Below, one piece after another: positions 7,752 through 13,658 of a DNA stretch of 13,658 nucleotides (position 1 is its first letter; every line of letters starts with the position of its first letter). Position numbers and translations under genes: made by a program. The notes below the pieces were generated by a model. The model made no database searches. It worked only from the letters and a program-made list of their open reading frames with translations, and was not told the origin of the DNA. Origin of the DNA: Anaeromassilibacillus stercoravium (GTDB lineage Bacteria > Bacillota > Clostridia > Oscillospirales > Acutalibacteraceae); the NCBI GenBank assembly GCA_019118845.1, contig DWYE01000084.1, positions 1 to 13,658 of the forward strand, given 5' to 3'.

Positions 7752-9337
7752 GCATTCAAGTGTTGGATTGTACACTCCGGGACGGAGGGTATATCAACGA
7801 CTGGCGGTTCGGCCGCAGGACCATCGCATCTATCTTGGATAAACTGGAAAACGCCAAAATCGACATCATCGAATGCGGGTTCTTAACCGGTATGGTCGAG
7901 GAAAAGGAGTGTTCCCTCTTTAACAGCACCGCCGATATTGAAGCAGTGCTGCCAAAACAGCAGAGGAACTCCATGTACGTGGCCATGATCGCCATCGGGG
8001 AGAAAGAGCTGCATCCATCCAAACTCGCTCCCTATGATGGAAACAGCATCGATGGGATTCGCCTGACCTTCCACAAAAAGGAAATCGAAACGGCGATCGA
8101 TTGGGCCAAAATTATCATGGAAAAGGGCTACCGCGTCTTTATGCAGCCTGTGGGGACAGTCTTTTACAGCGACATCGAGCTGCTCCAACTGGTGGAAAAG
8201 ATGAACCAGCTCAAGCCGTATGCATTCTATATTGTAGATACTTTGGGAAGCATGTACCGCAACGAGGTTTCCCACCGCTTCTATCTGATCGATGAGAACA
8301 TGGACCCCGAAATCCATCTGGGCTTCCATGGGCACAACAACATGCAGCTCGCCTTTTCCAATGCACAGGTTCTGGGGAAAATCCAGACCAAACGCACCCT
8401 GATTTTGGATTCCTCTGTCTATGGAATGGGGCGGGGCGCCGGCAACCTTCCTACAGAACTCATCACCCAATATATCAATAAGAATATTTCCTCCCGGTAC
8501 GATGTGACCATGGTCATGGACATCTACGATGAGTACATCGCCAACATCCGCAAAAAATACGAATGGGGCTATACGATGCCCTACCATATTGCCGCCAACC
8601 ATGTCTGCCATCCAAATTACGCTGCCTATCTCATCAACAAGCAGACCCTCACCATGAAGGACATCGAAAAGATCATCCAATCCATTCCGGACGCCTACAA
8701 AGTTTTGTACGACCGGGTCTTGATTGAACAGCTCTATACGCAGTATCAGAGCCGGAAAATCGACGACAGCGCTTCCGTTCAAACGATCACCGGTTGGATT
8801 CGCGGAAAAAAACTCCTGCTTCTGGCGCCGGGAAAAAGCCTTTTATCAAAGTACGAGGAAATTATGGCGTTTATTGGCCAAGAGAAGCCGTTTGTTATCT
8901 CCGTCAATTTTTTGGACCCAAAATACCGCATGAACGCCTGCTTTGTCAGCAATCACAAGCGCATGGATGTTATCGGGCAAGAGCTTCAACGTTTCCCGGA
9001 TATCCACACCATTTTGACCTCGAATATCCCAGATACCGGCCGGGAAGACTGCCTCTATGTGGACTACGACCGCTACACAAATGCGGATGAAATGATCTCC
9101 GACAACGCAGGGTTGATGTTGCTGAAGCTATTGGCATATTGCGGGGCGGCCGAAATCTATTTGGCAGGTTTCGACGGCTTCCACCACAAACACAATGGCA
9201 ACTACTACCGCAGGGAACTCAACTTAAAGGTGAACGAAGAGGAGATCCTGGAAAAACAAATCCGCATCCGAAAGCAACTGGCGGAACTCTCTAAAGCCAT
9301 CCACATCCACTTTTTAACGCCTTCCGTATACGAATAA
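7748..9337 (+). CDS. DRE-TIM aldolase (4-hydroxy-2-oxovalerate aldolase-like) fused to a second Rossmann-like domain
   Basis: A 529-aa two-domain protein. Residues 1 to about 330 form an HMGL-like TIM barrel: LDCTLRDGGY (6-15) carries the DRE-TIM R-D pair (R11, D12), VDTLGSM (163-169), the metal-binding GFHGHNN (192-198; H194, H196), and GMGRGAGNLPTE (227-238). This resembles the uncharacterised HOA-like group of 4-hydroxy-2-oxovalerate aldolases, which join or split pyruvate and an aldehyde. Residues about 352-529 form another domain, with LLLLAPGKSL (356-365) and a hydrophobic run ending in IYLAGFDGF (470-478); this recalls DUF115/GT42-type folds, an inference only. The start is GTG 7748, overlapping the upstream TGA, with a GGGGGG(A) tract (7732-7738) before it. 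Next to a CMP-ulosonate synthetase it probably makes the 2-keto acid that is then activated. It is the last gene of the operon. Confidence 0.82.
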   Translation: MSIQVLDCTLRDGGYINDWRFGRRTIASILDKLENAKIDIIECGFLTGMVEEKECSLFNSTADIEAVLPKQQRNSMYVAMIAIGEKELHPSKLAPYDGNSIDGIRLTFHKKEIETAIDWAKIIMEKGYRVFMQPVGTVFYSDIELLQLVEKMNQLKPYAFYIVDTLGSMYRNEVSHRFYLIDENMDPEIHLGFHGHNNMQLAFSNAQVLGKIQTKRTLILDSSVYGMGRGAGNLPTELITQYINKNISSRYDVTMVMDIYDEYIANIRKKYEWGYTMPYHIAANHVCHPNYAAYLINKQTLTMKDIEKIIQSIPDAYKVLYDRVLIEQLYTQYQSRKIDDSASVQTITGWIRGKKLLLLAPGKSLLSKYEEIMAFIGQEKPFVISVNFLDPKYRMNACFVSNHKRMDVIGQELQRFPDIHTILTSNIPDTGREDCLYVDYDRYTNADEMISDNAGLMLLKLLAYCGAAEIYLAGFDGFHHKHNGNYYRRELNLKVNEEEILEKQIRIRKQLAELSKAIHIHFLTPSVYE

Positions 9338-9361
9338 AAAAGGCCTACGAGTATCCGCAAA

Positions 9362-9402
9362 AAAGAGAAGGCCGGTTGCATCCATCAATCGGTCTTCTCT
9401 TT
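9362..9402. terminator. Hairpin terminator between convergent genes, U-tract on minus strand
   Basis: Positions 9362-9378 pair with 9386-9402 (17 bp, two of them G.U on the + transcript) around a 7-nt loop. On the minus strand the hairpin is followed by a run of T (complement of the six A at 9359-9364), so it is a good terminator for the permease gene. On the plus strand only a short TTTC tail follows, so its use for the polysaccharide operon is less certain. Confidence 0.75.
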
Positions 9403-9412
9403 CATCAAAAGC

Positions 9413-9462
9413 GAAAGGCGCGTTTTGCATATCCTCGAATCGGGTTGCAAAACGCGCCTTTC
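9413..9462. terminator. Perfect 17-bp inverted repeat, probable bidirectional terminator
   Basis: GAAAGGCGCGTTTTGCA (9413-9429) is perfectly complementary to 9446-9462 with a 16-nt loop. It lies 22 nt beyond the permease stop on the minus strand and 75 nt beyond the aldolase stop on the plus strand. The T-tracts are weak in both directions (TTTC within the stem, then A-rich), but position and stability support transcription termination or 3'-end protection. Confidence 0.65.
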
Positions 9463-9484
9463 TATAAAGGGTTCAATCAATCTG

Positions 9485-10840
9485 TTAAATAAAGGTCAAC
9501 AGCACAAAGTTCAAAATAAACAATACCGTTGCGCCCCAAAGAATCGGATGAATTTGTTTCGCCTGCTTTTTGCAGATCTTGGTGATGCAATAGAAGATAA
9601 AGCCTGCCGCAATACCATAGGAAATGCTGTAGCAGATCGCCATGAAAATACCCGCAAAGAATGCCGGGATTGCCTCGTCAAAATCATCCCATTTAATTTC
9701 CTTAAATGCCGACAGCATCATAATGCCGACAACCACCAACGCAGGCGCAGTCGCCGCAAAGGGGATCGCGCTGACAAACGTCGCCAGGAACGCGCTCACT
9801 GCAAAGCACAGCGCAACCACTACGCTGGTCAGGCCTGTACGCCCGCCGGCGCCGATGCCTGCGGCGCTCTCCACGTAAGTCGTCGTGTTGGATGTTCCGA
9901 GGATCGCGCCGATGGAAGTGGCCGTTGCATCTGCAAACAGGGCCTTGTCCATCTTGGATTTAAAGCCCACACTGGTCTCCATGGTCTTTTCATCCTGATC
10001 ACTGAAGATGCCCGTACGGCGTCCCGTGCCAATAAAGGTTCCGATCGTATCAAACGTATCCGAGAGGCTGAAAGAGAAAATCGTGACCAACACCAGCGGG
10101 ATCTTCGACGCATCCGAGAACAGGGAGCCTAAGCCTTCGCTGGTAAAAATCGCGCCAAAGGTCGTGGGCAGCTGCTGGCATGCCTCCGTAAAGCTGATGG
10201 TTTCCGTGGTGGTGGTTACGCCCATCGGGATACCCAGCAAAGCCGTCACAACAATGCCAATCAGGATGGCGCCCTTGACTTTGCACACAAGCAGGACAAT
10301 TGTCAATGCCAGGCCGATCAGGAACAGCCAGAAGGACGGCTGGTTCAAAGTCGCCAACGCAGGCACACCGGAATCAAAAGTAATAATACCCACGTTCAAC
10401 AAACCGATATAGGCAACAAAAATGCCGATTCCGCCGCCAATGGCATTCTGCAAGCTGCGGGGGATCGCTTTAATGATATATTTGCGGACTTTTGTAACCG
10501 TGATAATAATATTGATTAATCCGCAAATAAAGACCATCGACAAGGCTTGCTGCCAGGTAAAGCCGAGTGTGAAGCAAACCGTATAGACAAAAAATGCATT
10601 CAAGCCCATTCCTGGCGCCAGCGCATAGGGGACATTCGCCACCAAGCCCATGACCAATGTGCCGATAATGGACGAGATAATCGTTGCTAAAAACACCGCT
10701 CCCCATTCCATACCGGATTGGCTCAACAAAGTCGGGTTTACCGCAATGATATAGGCCATTGCGAAAAACGTTGTGAAACCGGCGACAAGTTCTCTGCCTA
10801 CTGTCGTCCCGTTTTGCTTGAGTTTAAAAAACCTCTCCAT
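9485..10840 (-). CDS. NCS2 family purine permease (AzgA/PbuG-type guanine/hypoxanthine transporter)
   Basis: A 451-aa polytopic membrane protein that imports a purine base (guanine, hypoxanthine or adenine) with protons. Diagnostic COG2252 motifs are present: NPTLL (35-39), APGMGLNAFF (75-84) in TM3, SDTFDTIGTFIGTG (260-273) with the substrate-site acidic region, and the TM10 region with GTSNTTTYVESAAGI (315-329) followed by GAGGRTGLTS (330-339). Length and roughly 12-14 hydrophobic helices match the family, and nothing is missing. The start at 10840 has AGGTAGGA a few nt upstream on the minus strand (complement of 10845-10852) and gives the usual short N terminus before VAGFTTFFAMAY. The gene stands alone, converging on the polysaccharide operon and bounded downstream by two hairpins. 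I found no purine riboswitch in its 5' region. Which purine it carries cannot be decided from sequence. Confidence 0.93.
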   Translation of the reverse strand: MERFFKLKQNGTTVGRELVAGFTTFFAMAYIIAVNPTLLSQSGMEWGAVFLATIISSIIGTLVMGLVANVPYALAPGMGLNAFFVYTVCFTLGFTWQQALSMVFICGLINIIITVTKVRKYIIKAIPRSLQNAIGGGIGIFVAYIGLLNVGIITFDSGVPALATLNQPSFWLFLIGLALTIVLLVCKVKGAILIGIVVTALLGIPMGVTTTTETISFTEACQQLPTTFGAIFTSEGLGSLFSDASKIPLVLVTIFSFSLSDTFDTIGTFIGTGRRTGIFSDQDEKTMETSVGFKSKMDKALFADATATSIGAILGTSNTTTYVESAAGIGAGGRTGLTSVVVALCFAVSAFLATFVSAIPFAATAPALVVVGIMMLSAFKEIKWDDFDEAIPAFFAGIFMAICYSISYGIAAGFIFYCITKICKKQAKQIHPILWGATVLFILNFVLLTFI

Positions 10841-11280
10841 AAAGTCCTACCTGCCTTCCTTGTATTTTATCGCCTATGCGTCTCTCTATCACTGTCCCGA
10901 AACCATACTCCGCAATGGGTTCTGCTCCACTTCACTTTACAATGACATGCCAAATAACCTTCTTCCCGATTTTCATTTTAAAGCCGCATAGAAGGGACAC
11001 AAGAGAAACCGCTGGGATATCAGGGTGGATAAACGCTTGGCTCTCTATGAAGCAGAAGCGCTCATTTTGCCTCAAAGACGTTCTATAAACACCATGGGCA
11101 TAGACATCCTCCAAAATGCCAAACGCCATTTGTCTGACCTTTTCAAAACTCCATCTGTTTCTGGAAGATCGTCATCGATGGGTTACCGGACAGACTTACC
11201 CGCCATATAGAACAACAATAGCATGGGAAAAGCGTTTCTAACTTCCTTTGGCGCTCTAAAAGCAAACGTCAACCGAAATA
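10841..11280. other. 440-nt region without a supported gene
   Basis: This lies upstream of the purine permease and should hold its promoter, but I see no clear -35/-10 pair at good spacing. Short frames exist on both strands (11025-11210 plus, 10932-11129 minus) without ribosome binding sites or recognisable products. On the minus strand a frame starting at about 11226 with a possible AAAGGAAG site reads MLLLFYMAGKSVR then stops, and continues open afterwards for about 37 codons, so a decayed gene or an interspersed repeat is possible. No tRNA, CRISPR or IS ends were seen. Confidence 0.35.
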
Positions 11281-11315
11281 ATAAAAAAGCCGGCCACTCT
11301 TTCTAAAGTGACCGG
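11281..11315 (-). terminator. Rho-independent terminator (minus strand)
   Basis: Minus-strand reading gives CCGGTCACT, an 8-nt loop, AGTGGCCGG and then CTTTTTTATT. The 9-bp stem has one U.G pair and is followed by six T (complement of A 11283-11288). It lies downstream of the tRNA and its own terminator, so it serves as a backup or ends an unrecognised short transcript. Confidence 0.75.
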
Positions 11316-11374
11316 TACATACAAATGGGATGGACACTTTAGATGCTGTCTCCGGCGCGAGCGGTCCAGCCCGG

Positions 11375-11413
11375 AAAAGAAAAAGAGTCTGAACGCGCCG
11401 TGCGTCCAGACTC
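11375..11413 (-). terminator. Rho-independent terminator of the tRNA-fMet gene
   Basis: Just beyond the tRNA CCA end the minus strand reads GAGTCTGGACGC, loop ACGGC, GCGTTCAGACTC (12 bp including one G.U) followed by TTTTTCTTTT. Stem arms are 11385-11396 and 11402-11413 on the plus strand. This is a near-ideal intrinsic terminator, only 4 nt from the mature tRNA 3' end. Confidence 0.9.
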
Positions 11414-11417
11414 GGTC

Positions 11418-11494
<77 letters not shown>

Positions 11495-11528
11495 ATATTT
11501 CCGCACCCTCTCTGTGAGTGCAGAAATT

Positions 11529-11557
11529 ATTATACTACACTTCCATATAAAATGCAA
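11529..11557 (-). promoter_or_regulatory. Sigma-70-type promoter of the tRNA-fMet gene
   Basis: On the minus strand TTGCAT (complement of 11552-11557) and TATAAT (complement of 11529-11534) are separated by exactly 17 nt. The -10 box is a perfect consensus and ends 34 nt before the tRNA 5' end. The promoter begins 8 nt beyond the stop of the upstream surface-protein gene. Confidence 0.88.
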
Positions 11558-11564
11558 GTCTTTT

Positions 11565-13253
11565 TTATAATTTTTTCGTTTTCCCCTTTTCATAGAGGAA
11601 AACCAGCCCCATCCCCAATGCAACACAGATAACTGCGGCAACCATTCCTGCCACAAAAGCCGAAAATTGGTTATTTTCTCGAAAAACGGTTTCCCTTGTT
11701 CCTTCTTCCGTTTGGCCCAAAGGGACGCCAGCCTCCGCAGCGCTCTCTGCCGCTTCCTCTGTTTCGCCCACCTTGAAAGGAATATAAGGCTCTTCTCCGC
11801 TTTGTGGGGACTCCCCATCATTCGATTTTGCAGCGACATTCGAGCCGGAATTGCCGCCCGCCATCCCTGTGCCGCCGGCCCCCGCCCTTTCCGAAGCCGA
11901 ACCGCCTTCTTCCGCACGAACAACGGACACCGTGTATTGCTTTGTTGTTTTGCGATCCTCCGAACGTACGGTTACAACGATCTCCGTAGTGCTTCCCGCC
12001 TTATAGAGCGTCTTTCGATTGATGGAAACTGTTGCCCCTTCCGAGGCGTTCGCCTGAAAGGTCACGGACTGCACATCCGAATCCACGGGTAATGTATATT
12101 CCAAAATGTCCGGGGAAAATGGCGGCTCCAAAGTCCCTTCGGACGGCTGTAACGCGGTGAGAAAACACGGGGATGATGCGGCGGAAGCGGATTCTTCCAA
12201 CGCCCGGTTCACAGTAACCGTATACACCTGCCGGTTCTTTTTGTCCAATGACACAGCGGTAATTTTGATTTCCGTCGAAGTCCCCGCGCGATTCAGCTTT
12301 TCCCGGCTGACACTGACCGAACCGTCCTCTCCCGCCCTTGCCTGAAAGGTCAAAGACTGTACGTCCGCGCCGACATCCAACGCATATTCGGTCACGTCTG
12401 GCGAAAAGGCTGGACGCAGCTCCCCGGCCGATGGGATCAGTTCGGCCAAATAAGCTTCCCATTCGGGTTCCTCCGGTTCTTCGGCCCGGTTGACGTCCAC
12501 AAGGTATTGCGTCTTCTGTTTTTGATTCTCCGAAGTGGCGGTAATGGTAATCGAAGTCGTTGATCCGGCTTTTTGCAGCGTTTTCCGGCTGACACTGACC
12601 GTTCCATTCTCCCCTGCCTGCGCGTCAAATGTAACGCTCGACACCCGATATGGGACATCCAAGGTATAATGATAGATATCGGCTGAAAAGGATGGGGACA
12701 GCTTTCCCGAGGATGGCTCCAAACTCTCCAAAAATGCTCTGTCCGATTTTGGCGGGAGCACTTCAAGCGGCGCCTTCCCTTCACAACGGGAATCCAGCTG
12801 TTCCCCTTGCCAGTTACAAACTTGATCGACCACGACCTCCAATTCTGTTTCGCCAGCCGGAGCCCCCTCATTCACCTCAAAAACATAAGTTAAAATGGTT
12901 CCGGACAGAGCGGGTGCATGGCCTAAATCCACATTACACACATACGTGCTACGCACAGGATTGTTCGTCCCATCTGTCTGCAAGGTTTTATTTTTGATCT
13001 GGCTGGACGGTTCTACACGCAAAAAGGAAAGGCGGGTATCGTCGTACGCGATGGAAACGCAAAAGCCCGCAATGTCCTTTTGGGCCGTTGTGGTATCCAC
13101 GGTCGATTCTATGCGTTCCCCACCATAGTAGGACTCCCTATCTACCGAGAATACAAACGGTGTTTCCGTCTCCAAGGAAGCTGCAGCCGCCACCGTTCCT
13201 AAATGAAAAAGGGCAATAACTGAAAGGAGGAGTCCCAATACCCGTTGCAGCAT
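11565..13253 (-). CDS. Secreted, membrane-anchored protein with cohesin-like domain and three cadherin-like repeats
   Basis: A 562-aa cell-surface protein. Residues 1-25 are a signal peptide (hydrophobic LGLLLSVIALFHLGTV, then AAAA/S as a likely cleavage site). Residues about 33-168 look like a cohesin-type beta sandwich (VDRESYYGGERIESTVD, FCVSIAYDDTRLSFL, LTYVFEVNEGAPAGETEL). Three tandem cadherin-like beta-sandwich repeats (PF12733 type) follow at 173-257, 267-351 and 363-447; each opens with FL..L.PS.G.L.P.FS.D and ends with T..Y.V.V.RA. Next comes a Gly/Ser/Glu-rich low-complexity stretch (448-525), a transmembrane helix (530-553) and a basic tail KGKTKKL, giving a type I topology with the domains outside. 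ATG 13253 has GGAGGAGGT 5 nt upstream. The gene lies 43 nt after the CrtO-like gene, so the two may be cotranscribed. Binding partner or function is unknown; adhesion or wall-associated scaffolding is a guess. Confidence 0.85.
   Translation of the reverse strand: MLQRVLGLLLSVIALFHLGTVAAAASLETETPFVFSVDRESYYGGERIESTVDTTTAQKDIAGFCVSIAYDDTRLSFLRVEPSSQIKNKTLQTDGTNNPVRSTYVCNVDLGHAPALSGTILTYVFEVNEGAPAGETELEVVVDQVCNWQGEQLDSRCEGKAPLEVLPPKSDRAFLESLEPSSGKLSPSFSADIYHYTLDVPYRVSSVTFDAQAGENGTVSVSRKTLQKAGSTTSITITATSENQKQKTQYLVDVNRAEEPEEPEWEAYLAELIPSAGELRPAFSPDVTEYALDVGADVQSLTFQARAGEDGSVSVSREKLNRAGTSTEIKITAVSLDKKNRQVYTVTVNRALEESASAASSPCFLTALQPSEGTLEPPFSPDILEYTLPVDSDVQSVTFQANASEGATVSINRKTLYKAGSTTEIVVTVRSEDRKTTKQYTVSVVRAEEGGSASERAGAGGTGMAGGNSGSNVAAKSNDGESPQSGEEPYIPFKVGETEEAAESAAEAGVPLGQTEEGTRETVFRENNQFSAFVAGMVAAVICVALGMGLVFLYEKGKTKKL
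11913..12737 (-). repeat. Three tandem cadherin-like domain repeats within the surface protein gene
   Basis: The repeat units cover 12483-12737, 12201-12455 and 11913-12167 (first to third in the protein), each about 85 codons with spacers of 9-11 codons. Similarity is mostly at protein level, but units 1 and 2 share a 17-nt identity (plus strand 12303-12319 and 12585-12601), consistent with internal duplication. Confidence 0.8.
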
Positions 13254-13258
13254 TGTGT

Positions 13259-13267
13259 ACCTCCTCC
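13259..13267 (-). promoter_or_regulatory. Ribosome binding site of the cadherin-like protein gene
   Basis: GGAGGAGGT on the minus strand, 5 nt before ATG 13253. It is nearly perfectly complementary to the 16S anti-SD and fixes the start. Confidence 0.8.
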
Positions 13268-13296
13268 ATTTTCTGTTTCCTATCGTTTCCCGGTAA

Positions 13297-13658
13297 TCAG
13301 GCCGTCACTGTTTCCATGGCCTCCGTCGTGCGCAATTCCCGCAAGCGGCGTTTCCTGAGGATCTGCAAGCGGAACCGGTTATACCGTTGGATCACGGCAA
13401 ACGGCAAATTCCCCAACAAAATCAAAAACGCAAACAGAAGCCCAATCCCTAGGGAATTGACCACTAGCATCACGACTCCGCACAGGCAGTTGGTAAGGTG
13501 CATCCACTCCCCGCGGCAGGTCTCCATAATAAACTCATCCAGATATTCAATAGAGACATCTGTCAAATGCGCCTTGGAGAAGCCGCCTTTCCCGATATGC
13601 TGCGGCAATTTATCCTTCCAAAGTTGAATCTTCAAATTATCCCGATACCAGCGCCCGC
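13297..13658 (-). CDS. CrtO-like acyltransferase family membrane protein (glycosyl-4,4'-diaponeurosporenoate acyltransferase family), 5' truncated by window
   Basis: About 120 C-terminal residues of a small membrane protein. A TTG at 13635 could be read as a start, but the frame stays open to the right edge (GRWYRDN precedes LKIQLWKDKLPQ), and that sequence fits the family's N-terminal region, so the real start is outside the window. Conserved blocks seen are WKDKLPQHIGKGGF, FIMETCRGEWMHL, a hydrophobic pair of helices (LCGVVMLVVNSLGIGLLFAF) and the family's end motif NLPFAVIQRYNRFRLQ. In Staphylococcus aureus CrtO esterifies the sugar of staphyloxanthin, but many Clostridia have such proteins without any carotenoid pathway, so the substrate here is open. 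It is followed 43 nt later by the cadherin-like surface protein gene. Confidence 0.75.
   Translation of the reverse strand, partial: GRWYRDNLKIQLWKDKLPQHIGKGGFSKAHLTDVSIEYLDEFIMETCRGEWMHLTNCLCGVVMLVVNSLGIGLLFAFLILLGNLPFAVIQRYNRFRLQILRKRRLRELRTTEAMETVTA

Noticed and set aside
7883..8782. 299-codon open frame on the minus strand
   Set aside because: It is antisense to the aldolase gene whose motifs are clear; low-complexity hydrophobic/acidic translation without a family signature.
9425..10132. 235-codon open frame on the plus strand
   Set aside because: It is antisense to the purine permease and rich in Arg/His/Cys, typical of a shadow frame; its start lies in the terminator hairpin.
10841..11000. 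Purine riboswitch upstream of the permease
   Set aside because: Purine permeases of this group often have one, but the conserved loops (TATGG...TTTCTACC...GACTA) are not found on the minus strand here.
13633..13635. TTG as start of the CrtO-like gene
   Set aside because: The frame is open beyond it to the window edge and the preceding residues (GRWYRDN) fit the family, so the gene is truncated by the window rather than starting here.

Overview
The window looks like a chromosomal segment of an anaerobic Firmicutes bacterium of the class Clostridia, probably near the Oscillospiraceae/Ruminococcaceae. The grounds are strong AGGAGG-type ribosome binding sites, TTG and GTG starts, moderate GC, a TagGH-like exporter, and a membrane-anchored protein with cadherin-like domains. 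This placement is inference; no rRNA or species marker is present.

Positions 1-9337 (+ strand) are one tightly packed operon for a surface polysaccharide, entering from the left edge. In order: the C-terminal end of an ABC-2 polysaccharide export permease; its ATPase; a large HAD-domain protein of the COG5610 type; two consecutive GT-B transferases resembling sialyl/polysialyltransferases; a two-domain GT2 + GT32-like glycosyltransferase; a KdsB-family CMP-ulosonate synthetase; and a DRE-TIM (4-hydroxy-2-oxovalerate aldolase-like) aldolase fused to a second, possibly GT42/DUF115-like, domain. Neighbouring genes overlap or lie within about 10 nt and there is no internal terminator, so they are probably cotranscribed. 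Together they suggest a route in which an aldolase makes a 3-deoxy-2-keto acid from a pyruvate-type donor, the KdsB homologue turns it into a CMP-sugar, the sialyltransferase-like enzymes add it to a glycan, and the ABC transporter exports the product. No KdsA- or NeuB-type synthase is seen here. That combination in a Gram-positive is the most interesting feature of the window.

Positions 9338-9484 hold two strong hairpins between convergent genes. Positions 9485-10840 (- strand) encode a purine/guanine-type NCS2 permease of the AzgA/PbuG group. Positions 10841-11280 contain no convincing gene.

Positions 11281-13658 (- strand) carry, in transcription order, the end of a CrtO-like acyltransferase family membrane protein (cut by the right edge), a secreted membrane-anchored protein with a cohesin-like domain plus three cadherin-like repeats, and an initiator tRNA-fMet with its own consensus promoter and a strong terminator. 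A second terminator lies further downstream.
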